From Acidovorax sp. (GTDB taxonomy: Bacteria; Pseudomonadota; Gammaproteobacteria; Burkholderiales; Burkholderiaceae_C), in NCBI GenBank assembly GCA_024711405.1, contig JANJSZ010000099.1, forward strand, positions 1 through 54,931: 54,931 nt of DNA, in the 5' to 3' direction. The notes below the pieces were generated by a model. It made no database searches. It was not told the DNA's origin and worked only from the letters and a program-made list of their open reading frames with translations. The translations under genes and the position numbers were made by a program. Shown one piece after another: positions 44,053 through 52,629 of this stretch; positions within the stretch are counted from its first letter, which is position 1, and each line of letters opens with the position of its first letter.

Positions 44053-44919
44053 ATGCGCAGCACGCCCTCCATCACCAACGCGCTGACCATCGACGTTGAG
44101 GACTATTTTCAGGTGTCGGCTTTCGCGCCCTACATTGAACGCCGTGAATGGGACTTGCGTGAATGCCGGGTGGAGCGCAACGTGGATCGCATACTGGCCT
44201 TGCTGCAAGACAACAACGCACATGCCACTTTCTTCACACTGGGCTGGATTGCCGAGCGGTATCCGGCTCTGGTGCGCCGCATCGTGGACAGTGGACATGA
44301 GCTGGCCAGCCATGGCTACGGCCATGAGCGTGTGAGTGATTTGTCCGAGGAGGCGTTCTTCCACGACATCCACCACGCCAAAGACCTGCTGGAAGATATT
44401 GCCGGTGTGCGTGTGCAGGGGTACCGTGCCCCCAGCTTTTCCATCGGCTCCGGCAATTTGTGGGCGCTAGACACGCTGCAGCGCGCGGGCTACCGCTACA
44501 GCTCCAGCATCTACCCCATCCGGCACGACCATTATGGAATGCCGGATGCACCGCGGTTTGCCTATCAGGTACGCGACGGATTGATGGAGGTGCCGCCGAC
44601 CACCCTGCGCATTTTCCACCGTAACTTGCCTTCGAGCGGCGGAGGTTACTTTCGCCTCCTCCCCTATGCGTTGTCGCGCTGGATGCTGCGTGAGGTGCAT
44701 CGCCAGGACCATTCACCGGCCGTTTTTTATTTTCATCCTTGGGAAGTGGATGTCGAACAGCCGCGTGTCCAGGGCATCAGTTTCAAGACCCACTTCAGAC
44801 ACTATGTGAACATCGGTCGCATGGAGCGGCGGCTGGGCCACCTGCTGCGGGACTTTCACTGGGGTCGCATGGACCATATTTTTCTTTCCCCGCAAGCGAA
44901 AGAGGTGCCCCTTGTCTGA
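44053..44919 (+). CDS. XrtA-system polysaccharide deacetylase
   Basis: A 288-aa carbohydrate esterase 4 enzyme. TIDVEDYFQVSAF has the catalytic Asp and metal Asp, HELASHGYGHERV the metal His pair, and GYRAPSFSIG the Arg/Pro motif. The C-terminal DUF3473 part contains FYFHPWEVD. It would N- or O-deacetylate the exopolysaccharide in the way of IcaB/PgaB. No signal peptide is visible, so it probably acts in the cytoplasm on precursors or by an unusual route. It overlaps the FemAB gene by 8 nt. Confidence 0.93.
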   Translation: MRSTPSITNALTIDVEDYFQVSAFAPYIERREWDLRECRVERNVDRILALLQDNNAHATFFTLGWIAERYPALVRRIVDSGHELASHGYGHERVSDLSEEAFFHDIHHAKDLLEDIAGVRVQGYRAPSFSIGSGNLWALDTLQRAGYRYSSSIYPIRHDHYGMPDAPRFAYQVRDGLMEVPPTTLRIFHRNLPSSGGGYFRLLPYALSRWMLREVHRQDHSPAVFYFHPWEVDVEQPRVQGISFKTHFRHYVNIGRMERRLGHLLRDFHWGRMDHIFLSPQAKEVPLV

Positions 44920-45967
44920 CGTTGCCGCCAGGCTCTCCATTGGCCGTCTGGACGTGCACAGCGCCGCCGACGCCGCACGTTGGGACGCGTTTGTGCTGGA
45001 TTGTCCGCAAGCCACCTTTTTCCACCGCGCTGGCTGGCAGACGCTGATCCGCGAGGTGTTTCGCCACGACACCTACTTTCTCTATGCACAGGTCGGAGCA
45101 AGCATCCGGGGGATATTGCCGCTGGGGCATGTCAGGAGCCGCCTGTTCGGCAATGCTCTCACCAGCCTGCCTTTTTCTGTGTATGGAGGCGTTGTTGCGC
45201 TGGACGAGGAAGCCGCGGCTGCGCTGGAGCGGGAGGCCGAGCAACTGGCCCAGCGCCTGGGTGTGGACCACCTGGAGTTGCGCCATGTGCAGCGCCGACA
45301 CACGGACTGGCCGCTGCAAGACCTGTACGTGACGTTTCGCAAGCCCATTGCACCGAAAGAAGAGGACAACTTGCTTGCCATCCCGCGCAAGCAACGCGCC
45401 ATGGTGCGCAAAGGCATCAAGAATGGGTTGACGTCCCATATCGACACCACCGTAGATCGTTTTTTTGCGCTCTATGCGGACAATGTGCACCGCCATGGAA
45501 CACCCGCCTTTTCCAAGGCCTACTTCAGTGGATTGCGTCGCGTTTTTGGGTCTGATTGCGAGGTGCTCACCATTTGCGCGCCCGATGGCCGCCCTATCAG
45601 CAGCGTGCTGAGCTTCTATTTCCGCGACGAGGTGCTGCCCTACTACGCCGGTGACGACGAGGCGGCCAGGGAACTGGCAGCCAACGATTTCAAATACTGG
45701 GAGCTGATGCGCCTGGCCTGCGCCCGGGGGCTGAGGGTGTTCGACTATGGGCGCAGCAAGCAGGGCACGGGTTCGTACGCGTTCAAGAAGAACTGGGGCT
45801 TTGAACCCACTCCGCTGCACTACGAATACCGGCTGTACAAGAGCGACAGCGTGCCCCAGAACAACCCCGCGAACGCAAAGTACCGCTGGCTGATCGCTGC
45901 CTGGCGGCGCATGCCCATTGGACTGGCCAACTGGCTCGGGCCCAAAATCGCGCGCAACCTTGGCTGA
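44912..45967 (+). CDS. XrtA-system FemAB-like (GNAT-fold) protein
   Basis: A 351-aa protein with two GNAT-like halves: ATFFHRAGWQTLIREVF, then ENLLAIPRKQRAMVRKG-like basic helices, and LSFYFRDEVLPYYAGDDE, RVFDYGRSKQGTGSYAFKKN. FemAB enzymes transfer amino acids from aminoacyl-tRNA to peptidoglycan; in XrtA loci the acceptor is probably the polysaccharide or its lipid carrier, which is inference. The TTG start at 44912 has AAAGAGG 6-7 nt upstream and overlaps the deacetylase stop. Confidence 0.9.
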   Translation: MSDVAARLSIGRLDVHSAADAARWDAFVLDCPQATFFHRAGWQTLIREVFRHDTYFLYAQVGASIRGILPLGHVRSRLFGNALTSLPFSVYGGVVALDEEAAAALEREAEQLAQRLGVDHLELRHVQRRHTDWPLQDLYVTFRKPIAPKEEDNLLAIPRKQRAMVRKGIKNGLTSHIDTTVDRFFALYADNVHRHGTPAFSKAYFSGLRRVFGSDCEVLTICAPDGRPISSVLSFYFRDEVLPYYAGDDEAARELAANDFKYWELMRLACARGLRVFDYGRSKQGTGSYAFKKNWGFEPTPLHYEYRLYKSDSVPQNNPANAKYRWLIAAWRRMPIGLANWLGPKIARNLG

Positions 45968-45989
45968 GCACCCCCCACGCATCACCGCC

Positions 45990-47219
45990 ATGGGCAACAT
46001 TCTCTACCTGGTGCACAGATTGCCGTACCCGCCCAACAAGGGTGACAAGGTGCGCTCGTACCACCTGCTGCGCCACTTGCAGCAGAACCACCGCGTTTTT
46101 CTGGGCACCTTCATCGACGACCCGGACGATGCGCAGCACCTGCCCGCACTGCGGGCCATGTGTCCAGACCTGCACGTGGAGCACATTCATTCACGCAGCG
46201 CCAAGGTCAAAAGCCTCCGTGGTCTCCTGGCGGGCGAGGCGCTCACGCTGGCCTACTACCGCAACGCCGGTATGCGGCGCTGGGTGGAGCAGACAACAGC
46301 GGGGCACGCGCTGCAGGCCAGCGTGGTGTTTTCCTCGGCCATGGCGCAGTATGCGCAGCCGCTGTTGCCGCAGGTGCCCATGCTGGTGGACTTTGTCGAC
46401 GTGGACTCTGCCAAATGGACCCAGTACGCCCCCGCACACCGCTGGCCCCTGTCCACGCTGTACCGCATGGAGGGACGGCGCCTGCTTGCCTACGAGCGTG
46501 CGATGGCCATGCTGGCGCGTCGCTCGTACTTCGTGACGTCCAATGAAACCGCTTTGTTTTTGTCCCAGGCGCCGGAATGCAAGGGACGTGTGCAGTCCAT
46601 GGGCAACGGGGTGGATGCGGATTTCTTCACGCCGGACCCCCGGCGGCCCAACCCCTTTCAGGCCAATGAACAGGCGGTGGTGTTCACCGGCGCCATGGAT
46701 TACTGGCCCAACATTGACGGCGTCAGCTGGTTCGTGACCGACGTGCTGCCGCGGCTGCGCACGCGCTGGCCGCAGGTGCGCTTCTACATTGTTGGCCGCA
46801 GTCCCTCACCGCAAGTGCAGGCGCTGGCTGGTGGGCATGTGGTGGTCACCGGAACCGTACCGGATGTGCGGCCCTATTTGCAATACGCCAGTGCGGTGGT
46901 GGCGCCGTTGCGGGTTGCGCGTGGCATTCAAAACAAAATTCTGGAAGCCATGGCCATGCAAAGGCCCGTGGTCACGGTCAGCAGCTGTGCGGATGCCATC
47001 GGCGCCACCGCGGGGCAGGGGCTGCTGCGCGCAGACTCGCCAGAAGAATTTGTGCAGGCCTTGCAGCCGCTGCTGGAGTCCCCCTACAACGCCGTCGCAC
47101 TCGGGCACCAGGCCCGCCGCTACGTGGCGCAGGAATGCAGCTGGCAGGCACATCTGAGTGGCATCGACCATTGCCTGGCCGGTATGCGTGCCCGGCATTC
47201 CCGCGACGTCGTCGCATGA
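45990..47219 (+). CDS. XrtA-system glycosyltransferase (TIGR03087-like, GT4)
   Basis: A 409-aa GT-B glycosyltransferase. The N-terminal Rossmann domain starts MGNILYLVHRLPYPPNKGDK, a phrase typical of the PEP-CTERM-associated group. The C-terminal half has VVFTGAMDYWPNIDGVSWF, VVTGTVPDVRPYLQYASAVV and KILEAMAMQRPVVT (donor-site Glu). It adds one sugar to the repeat unit at the cytoplasmic membrane. It starts 23 bp after the FemAB gene and is followed 10 bp later by the exosortase gene. Confidence 0.93.
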   Translation: MGNILYLVHRLPYPPNKGDKVRSYHLLRHLQQNHRVFLGTFIDDPDDAQHLPALRAMCPDLHVEHIHSRSAKVKSLRGLLAGEALTLAYYRNAGMRRWVEQTTAGHALQASVVFSSAMAQYAQPLLPQVPMLVDFVDVDSAKWTQYAPAHRWPLSTLYRMEGRRLLAYERAMAMLARRSYFVTSNETALFLSQAPECKGRVQSMGNGVDADFFTPDPRRPNPFQANEQAVVFTGAMDYWPNIDGVSWFVTDVLPRLRTRWPQVRFYIVGRSPSPQVQALAGGHVVVTGTVPDVRPYLQYASAVVAPLRVARGIQNKILEAMAMQRPVVTVSSCADAIGATAGQGLLRADSPEEFVQALQPLLESPYNAVALGHQARRYVAQECSWQAHLSGIDHCLAGMRARHSRDVVA

Positions 47220-47229
47220 GAGGCCGAAC

Positions 47230-48801
47230 GTGACGGGCCGTACCCAACTCCTCCCCGGCCATTGGCGTCGGCCCTTGGCTGCGCTGGTATTGCTGCACGC
47301 AGTCATTCTGATCACCTACTGGCATTCGGCCTGGGGCATGGCGATGATCTGGGCGCGTTCCGACACCTACGCGCATGGTTTTGTAGTGCCCATCATCTCG
47401 CTATGGCTGGTGTGGCGCCAACGCGCGGTGCTCGCACCCATGGTTCCCCGCCCTGGGCGGTTGGCCTGGGTGCTGATGGCGGGCGCTGCGGCGCTCTGGC
47501 TGGCTGGTGATCTGGTGGCCGTGAATGCCGCCACGCAACTTGCGCTGGTAACGCTGATCGTGCTGTCCGTACCTGCCGTGTTCGGTTGGCGCGTAGCCAG
47601 AGCACTGGCTTTTCCTTTGGGTTTTCTTTTCTTTGCCGTGCCCATCGGGGATTTCCTGTTGCCACGCCTGATGGAGTGGACCGCCGACTTCACCGTGATG
47701 GCCCTGCGTGCGAGCGGAATTCCGGTCTACCGGGAAGGCCTGCAATTCATCATTCCCTCCGGAGCATGGTCGGTCGTGGAGGCGTGCAGCGGAATTCGCT
47801 ACCTGATCGCTTCCGTGACCGTGGGCTGTCTGTTCGCGTACCTCAGCTACCAAGGGACGCGCAAGCGCATGGTGTTCATGGTGGTGGCCATCGTGGTTCC
47901 GCTGGTGGCCAATTGGGTGCGCGCTTATCTGATCGTGATGCTGGGGCACCTCTCGGGCAACACCGTCGCTACAGGGGTGGACCACCTCGTGTACGGGTGG
48001 TTGTTTTTCGGGATCGTGATCGGAGTGATGTTTCTCATCGGTGCGCGCTGGGTGGACCCAGCGCCATCCGCTTCTCAGGCAATGGTTCCCGTTGGCCGGG
48101 TTGAAGGAAGCCTCCCGAAAGGAACGCCGTGGCTTGCGTTGGTGCTCGCTTTTTCTGTGGTGCTGGCGCCGCATGGCCTGCTGGTCGCAATGGACCTGGG
48201 CACACAGACCAAGCCTGTTCAACTGGTCGCGCCTGTTGTGGCCGCCCCTTGGCATGCCACGGCGATGCCACCCAGCCACTGGCTGCCGGCTTTTGAACAT
48301 GCCTCCGACACGCTGGACATGGGCCTGACCGATGGTCAGAACCAGCCGCTGGGACTGCATGTCAGCTATTACCGCCAGCAAGACTACCAGCGCAAGCTGG
48401 TCAGTTCAGAGAGTGTGCTGGTGAAGAGCCAGGACCCGGTCTGGGCGCGTGTGGCCAGTGGTTCTGTCAATGCGTGGCTTCAAGGCCGGACCCTGCGTGT
48501 GGAAAGTGCCGTGCTGCGCCAGCATGCGCCTGGCACGGTCGCCGATGCGCAGCGGCTGTTGGCTTGGCGCTTTTACTGGGTCCGCGGCACCTTCACCGCC
48601 AGCGACTATGCCGGCAAGATCCAGGGTGCTCTGGGGCGCATCAGCGGATGGGGCGATGACGGGGCCCATATCGTGATCTACACCCCCTTGTCGGATGCCA
48701 AGGAGTCCGAGATCGATGCTTCTGCACGCCTGCAGTCCTATCTGGACCGCCAGGGCGACGCGCTGGTGGTGGCGCTGGAGCAAACGCGAGGGCGCAGCTG
48801 A
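47230..48801 (+). CDS. xrtA: Exosortase A fused to EpsI domain
   Basis: A 523-aa inner-membrane protease/transpeptidase. About eight helices (residues 15-285) carry SVVEACSGIRYL with catalytic Cys186, NWVRAYLIVMLGHLSG with Arg231, and TGVDHLVYGW with His252. Exosortases cut PEP-CTERM proteins and are thought to attach them to a surface partner. Residues about 320-520 form the EpsI domain (MPPSHWLPAFEHASDTL to SYLDRQGDALVVAL). The GTG at 47230 follows GAGAGG. The gene sits in the EPS cluster, as EpsH does in Methylobacillus. No PEP-CTERM target is encoded in the window. Confidence 0.96.
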   Translation: MTGRTQLLPGHWRRPLAALVLLHAVILITYWHSAWGMAMIWARSDTYAHGFVVPIISLWLVWRQRAVLAPMVPRPGRLAWVLMAGAAALWLAGDLVAVNAATQLALVTLIVLSVPAVFGWRVARALAFPLGFLFFAVPIGDFLLPRLMEWTADFTVMALRASGIPVYREGLQFIIPSGAWSVVEACSGIRYLIASVTVGCLFAYLSYQGTRKRMVFMVVAIVVPLVANWVRAYLIVMLGHLSGNTVATGVDHLVYGWLFFGIVIGVMFLIGARWVDPAPSASQAMVPVGRVEGSLPKGTPWLALVLAFSVVLAPHGLLVAMDLGTQTKPVQLVAPVVAAPWHATAMPPSHWLPAFEHASDTLDMGLTDGQNQPLGLHVSYYRQQDYQRKLVSSESVLVKSQDPVWARVASGSVNAWLQGRTLRVESAVLRQHAPGTVADAQRLLAWRFYWVRGTFTASDYAGKIQGALGRISGWGDDGAHIVIYTPLSDAKESEIDASARLQSYLDRQGDALVVALEQTRGRS

Positions 48802-48803
48802 CC

Positions 48804-50708
48804 ATGTGCGGCATATCCGGTCTTTTCGATACCCAGGGTGTGCGCGCCTTCTCGCGCGACCTGATCGCACGGATCAACGATGTCCAGGCCCATCGCGGGC
48901 CCGACGAAGACGACGTGCACCTGGAGCCCGGTTTGGCTCTGGGCCATCGGCGCCTGTCCGTCATCGACCTGGCCACAGGCAAGCAGCCCTTGTTCAATGA
49001 AAACGGCACCGTGGGCATCGTCTTCAACGGCGAGATCTACAACTACCGTGAACTGATGACCGAGCTCAAGGCCCTGGGCCACCACTTCAGGACACGCAGC
49101 GACACCGAAGTGATCGTGCACGCCTGGCAAGCCTGGGGCGAAGCCTGTCTGCACCGGCTGCGGGGCATGTTCGCCTTTGCCCTGTGGGATCGCAACCAGC
49201 AAACCCTGTTTCTTGCGCGCGACCGCATGGGCGTCAAGCCCATGCACTACGCCTGGTTGCCCGACGGCAGTTTCATCTTTGGCTCAGAACTCAAAGTGCT
49301 CACCGCCCACCCGGGCTTTGTGCGCGCTATCGACCCGCTGGCGGTGGAAGACTATTTCTCGTTCGGCTACGTGCCCGATCCACGCTGCATTTACCGCAAC
49401 GCCCATAAGCTGCCAGCGGCCCACTCCCTTGCGCTGCGCCGAGGCGACTCTGCCCAGGCCCAGCCGTTGCCCTATTGGGATGTTCGTTTCAGCAATGACA
49501 ACCCTATTGGCCTCGACGACGCACAAGCCGAGCTGCGCGAGCGGGTGAAGGAGTCGGTGCGGCTGCGCATGATCGCTGATGTGCCTCTGGGGGCCTTCCT
49601 CTCCGGCGGGGTGGACTCCAGCGCCGTGGTGGCCACCATGGCCGGTCTTTCAGACACGCCGGTTCACACCTGCGCCATCGGTTTCGACGACCCGCGCTTC
49701 AACGAATCCGCCTTTGCCCAGCAGGTGGCGGACCGTTGCCACACCGACCACAAGCTCGAAGTCGTCAGCAGCGAAGACTTCGATCTCATCGACACGCTGG
49801 CAGGGCTCTACGATGAGCCTTTTGCCGACAGCTCGGCCATACCCACTTACCGCGTCTGCCAGATGGCGCGCAAGCACGTCACCGTAGCGCTGTCTGGCGA
49901 CGGCGGGGACGAGAGTCTGGGCGGCTACCGGCGCTACCGCATGCACCAGGGCGAGGAGGCCGTGCGCAACTGCCTGCCGCACGGCTTGCGCCGTCCGCTG
50001 TTTGGCGCGCTGGGTCAGATGTACCCCAAGGCCGACTGGGCGCCGCGCCCGCTGCGCGCCAAGACCACCTTGCAGGCCTTGGCCATGGACACGGTGCAGG
50101 CCTACCACCACAGCATGTCGCACCTGCGGGCCGATCAGCGCCAGGCGCTGTTTTCGCCCGCATTCCAGCGCAGCCTGGGCGGTTACAGCGCGCTCGACGT
50201 GTTCCGCCAATACGCCCTGCAGGCCCAGACCGATGACCCGCTGGCCCTGGTCCAGTACCTGGACTACAAAACCTGGCTGGTCGGTGACATCAACACCAAG
50301 GTGGACCGTGCCAGCATGGCGCACTCGCTCGAAGTGCGCGAGCCCTTGATGGATCATCCACTCGTCGAATGGCTCGCCACGTTGCCCAGCGACTTGAAGA
50401 TCCGGAACGGCGAGGGCAAATATGTGTTCAAGAAAGCCTTCGAGCCTTTGCTGCCGCACGACGTCCTGTACCGGCCCAAGATGGGGTTTTCGGTGCCATT
50501 GGCCAGCTGGCTGCGCGGCCCGCTGGCCGGCCGCATGCGCGAGGCTGTGCTCGGCCCCAGGCTCATGGACAGCGGCTACTTCAACCCCGCCACCCTGCAC
50601 ACCCTGGTAAAGGAACACAGCAGCGGCCTGCGTGACCACGCTACGCCGCTGTGGATGCTGGTGATGTTCGATGCATTTCTGCGGTATTCCGAGAGTTGTT
50701 CAAATTAA
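48804..50708 (+). CDS. XrtA-system amidotransferase (asparagine synthase-like)
   Basis: A 634-aa protein: an N-terminal class II glutaminase domain (MCGISGLFDTQGV, Cys2 nucleophile; AHRGPDED; VFNGEIYNYRELM) and a C-terminal asparagine synthase ATP-pyrophosphatase domain (PLGAFLSGGVDSSAVVATM; ALSGDGGDESLGGY). In exosortase A loci this paralogue is thought to amidate a sugar acid or peptide of the exopolymer rather than aspartate. A galacturonate residue, consistent with the epimerase at 36923, would be a possible acceptor (inference). It starts 2 bp after the exosortase gene. Confidence 0.95.
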   Translation: MCGISGLFDTQGVRAFSRDLIARINDVQAHRGPDEDDVHLEPGLALGHRRLSVIDLATGKQPLFNENGTVGIVFNGEIYNYRELMTELKALGHHFRTRSDTEVIVHAWQAWGEACLHRLRGMFAFALWDRNQQTLFLARDRMGVKPMHYAWLPDGSFIFGSELKVLTAHPGFVRAIDPLAVEDYFSFGYVPDPRCIYRNAHKLPAAHSLALRRGDSAQAQPLPYWDVRFSNDNPIGLDDAQAELRERVKESVRLRMIADVPLGAFLSGGVDSSAVVATMAGLSDTPVHTCAIGFDDPRFNESAFAQQVADRCHTDHKLEVVSSEDFDLIDTLAGLYDEPFADSSAIPTYRVCQMARKHVTVALSGDGGDESLGGYRRYRMHQGEEAVRNCLPHGLRRPLFGALGQMYPKADWAPRPLRAKTTLQALAMDTVQAYHHSMSHLRADQRQALFSPAFQRSLGGYSALDVFRQYALQAQTDDPLALVQYLDYKTWLVGDINTKVDRASMAHSLEVREPLMDHPLVEWLATLPSDLKIRNGEGKYVFKKAFEPLLPHDVLYRPKMGFSVPLASWLRGPLAGRMREAVLGPRLMDSGYFNPATLHTLVKEHSSGLRDHATPLWMLVMFDAFLRYSESCSN

Positions 50709-50730
50709 TCGTCAATATGGAGGTGATCCA

Positions 50731-51453
50731 GTGACAGACTTTGCACAGAGTTTGAAGAACCGCTTTTATCGCAATAGCGAGCATCCCTACGAGGTATTTG
50801 AGAGGGAAATCTCATCTCTAATTCGTCCTGGCGATGTTCTGCTGGATGCAGGATGTGGTCGTACGGCACCTACGCTCAGGAAATTCACCCAAGTATCTGG
50901 GCGCAGCATCGGGGTGGATTTGGTCGATCCCCGTGAGGTCCCTCCCGGGATCGAATACCACCAGGGAGATCTGGCCGTATTACCAGTCGAATCTAACAGC
51001 GTTGATCTGATCATTTCACGCAGCGTTTTTGAGCATCTGACAGATCCAGATGCCGTGTACCGCGAACTGTTTCGATTGCTAAAACCCGGGGGGCATCTGG
51101 TTTTCCTGACAGCCAATGCGTATGACTACGGCACCTTGCTTGCCCGAGTGATTCCTAATCGTTTCCATGCCCGCATCGTCAAGAAGGTTGAAGGGCGCCC
51201 GGAGGAAGACACCTTTCCGATTGCCTATAAAACCAATTCGTATCAAATGGTGAAGCGTCTTTCTGCGAATGCCGGGTTTCGTCTCAAGGATTTTAGTTAT
51301 CTTAATCAATATCCCAATTACTTTATGTTCAACGGGGCCTTGTTCTTTGTTGGCATGTGCTATGAGCGCTTGACCTCGAAAATCAATGCATTGAGGTTTC
51401 TTCGTGGGTGGATCCTCGTTACGCTTGAAAAACCTCTTGAGCAGGTGAAGTGA
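50731..51453 (+). CDS. Class I SAM-dependent methyltransferase
   Basis: A 240-aa methyltransferase: GDVLLDAGCGRTAPTLRKF is SAM motif I, SNSVDLIISRSVFEHLTDPD motif II/post-II, and LLKPGGHLVFLTAN motif III. It probably methylates a sugar of the exopolysaccharide, judged by position only. The GTG at 50731 follows GGAGGTGA. Base composition drops sharply: the line 51301-51360 is 40% GC (24 of 60), against 70% at 52261-52320 in the next gene. AT-ending codons are common, suggesting recent acquisition of this gene within an otherwise uniform locus. Confidence 0.9.
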   Translation: MTDFAQSLKNRFYRNSEHPYEVFEREISSLIRPGDVLLDAGCGRTAPTLRKFTQVSGRSIGVDLVDPREVPPGIEYHQGDLAVLPVESNSVDLIISRSVFEHLTDPDAVYRELFRLLKPGGHLVFLTANAYDYGTLLARVIPNRFHARIVKKVEGRPEEDTFPIAYKTNSYQMVKRLSANAGFRLKDFSYLNQYPNYFMFNGALFFVGMCYERLTSKINALRFLRGWILVTLEKPLEQVK

Positions 51454-51467
51454 GGCAATGCGTCGAT

Positions 51468-52628
51468 ATGGAATCCATTACCAGTAAGCGCCTGCGCGTG
51501 CTGCATGTGGTCTACCGTTTCGACGTTGGCGGGTTGGAAAACGTCATCGTCCAGCTCATCAATCGCCTGCCCCCCGAACGATATGAGCACGTAGTGCTCT
51601 CGCTCAGCAGCGTGAGCGACTTCGCGCAGCGTGTGCAGTGGCCCGACGCCCGCTTCATCGCACTGAACAAACCTCCCGGCCACGCCGTGTCCCTGTATCC
51701 GCGCATCTACCGCCTGCTGCGCGCACTGCGCCCCGACGTGCTGCACACCTGCAATCTGGCTGCACTGGAGGTGGTGCCCCTGGGATGGTTGGCGCGTGTG
51801 CCGCTGCGCGTGCATGCCGAACACGGCTGGGACGCCCACGACCCCGACGGCAGCAACCCGCGCTACCAGCGTCTGCGCCGCCTCTACAAACCCTTCGTCG
51901 GTCATTACGTGGCCGTCTCGCGCGATCTGGATGACTACCTGGGCCGCGCCATCGGCGTGCCCGCCACCCGCCGCAGTCTCATCGCCAATGGGGTGGATAC
52001 CAACGTCTTTTTCCCAGCCCACGGCCCGCGCAGTGCGGTGCCGGGCTGCCCCTTCGAACCCGGCTGGCACTGGCTGGTGGGCACCGTGGGCCGCTTGCAG
52101 ACCGTCAAAAACCAGCCTCTCCTCGCGCGCGCCTTCGTGCGTGCCCTGCAAGACAACCCCACTATGCGCGAAACCGCCCGTCTCGTCATCGTGGGCGCAG
52201 GCCCGCTGCGCGCCGAGGTCGAGCGCGTGCTGGCCGAGGCCGGCATGAGCGAGCTGGCCTGGCTGCCCGGCGCACGCCACGACGTGGCCGACCTGCTGCG
52301 ATCCCTCAACCTCTTTGTCCTGCCCTCGCAGGCCGAAGGCACCTCCTGTACCCTGCAGGAAGCCATGGCCTGTGGACTGCCCGTGGTGGCCACTGCAGTG
52401 GGGGGCACGCCCGATCTGGTGGAAGAGGGCGTCACCGGGCACCTCGTACCCCCTGACGACGAAGCGGCCCTGGCCGCCGCTTTGGTGCGTGCCTTCGACC
52501 AGCCCGACCAGGCCTGCCTGCAAGGCCTGGTCGGCCGGGAGCACGCCGTGCAACGCTTCGCCATGCGCGGCATGCTGCGGCAGTACCAAGACCTTTTCGA
52601 CCCGCTGGCGGGTCAACAGCACGACTGA
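51468..52628 (+). CDS. XrtA-system glycosyltransferase (TIGR03088-like, GT4)
   Basis: A 386-aa GT-B enzyme. RVLHVVYRFDVGGLENVIVQ near the start is the hallmark of the PEP-CTERM-associated TIGR03088-type transferases. VGTVGRLQTVKNQPLLARAF and PSQAEGTSCTLQEAMACGLP with the donor-site E-x7-E complete the GT4 fold. The start is either the ATG at 51468 or a GTG at 51450 that overlaps the methyltransferase stop (GTGA). The ATG is chosen because the conserved region begins soon after it. GC content returns to about 70%. Confidence 0.92.
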   Translation: MESITSKRLRVLHVVYRFDVGGLENVIVQLINRLPPERYEHVVLSLSSVSDFAQRVQWPDARFIALNKPPGHAVSLYPRIYRLLRALRPDVLHTCNLAALEVVPLGWLARVPLRVHAEHGWDAHDPDGSNPRYQRLRRLYKPFVGHYVAVSRDLDDYLGRAIGVPATRRSLIANGVDTNVFFPAHGPRSAVPGCPFEPGWHWLVGTVGRLQTVKNQPLLARAFVRALQDNPTMRETARLVIVGAGPLRAEVERVLAEAGMSELAWLPGARHDVADLLRSLNLFVLPSQAEGTSCTLQEAMACGLPVVATAVGGTPDLVEEGVTGHLVPPDDEAALAAALVRAFDQPDQACLQGLVGREHAVQRFAMRGMLRQYQDLFDPLAGQQHD

Positions 52629-52629
52629 C

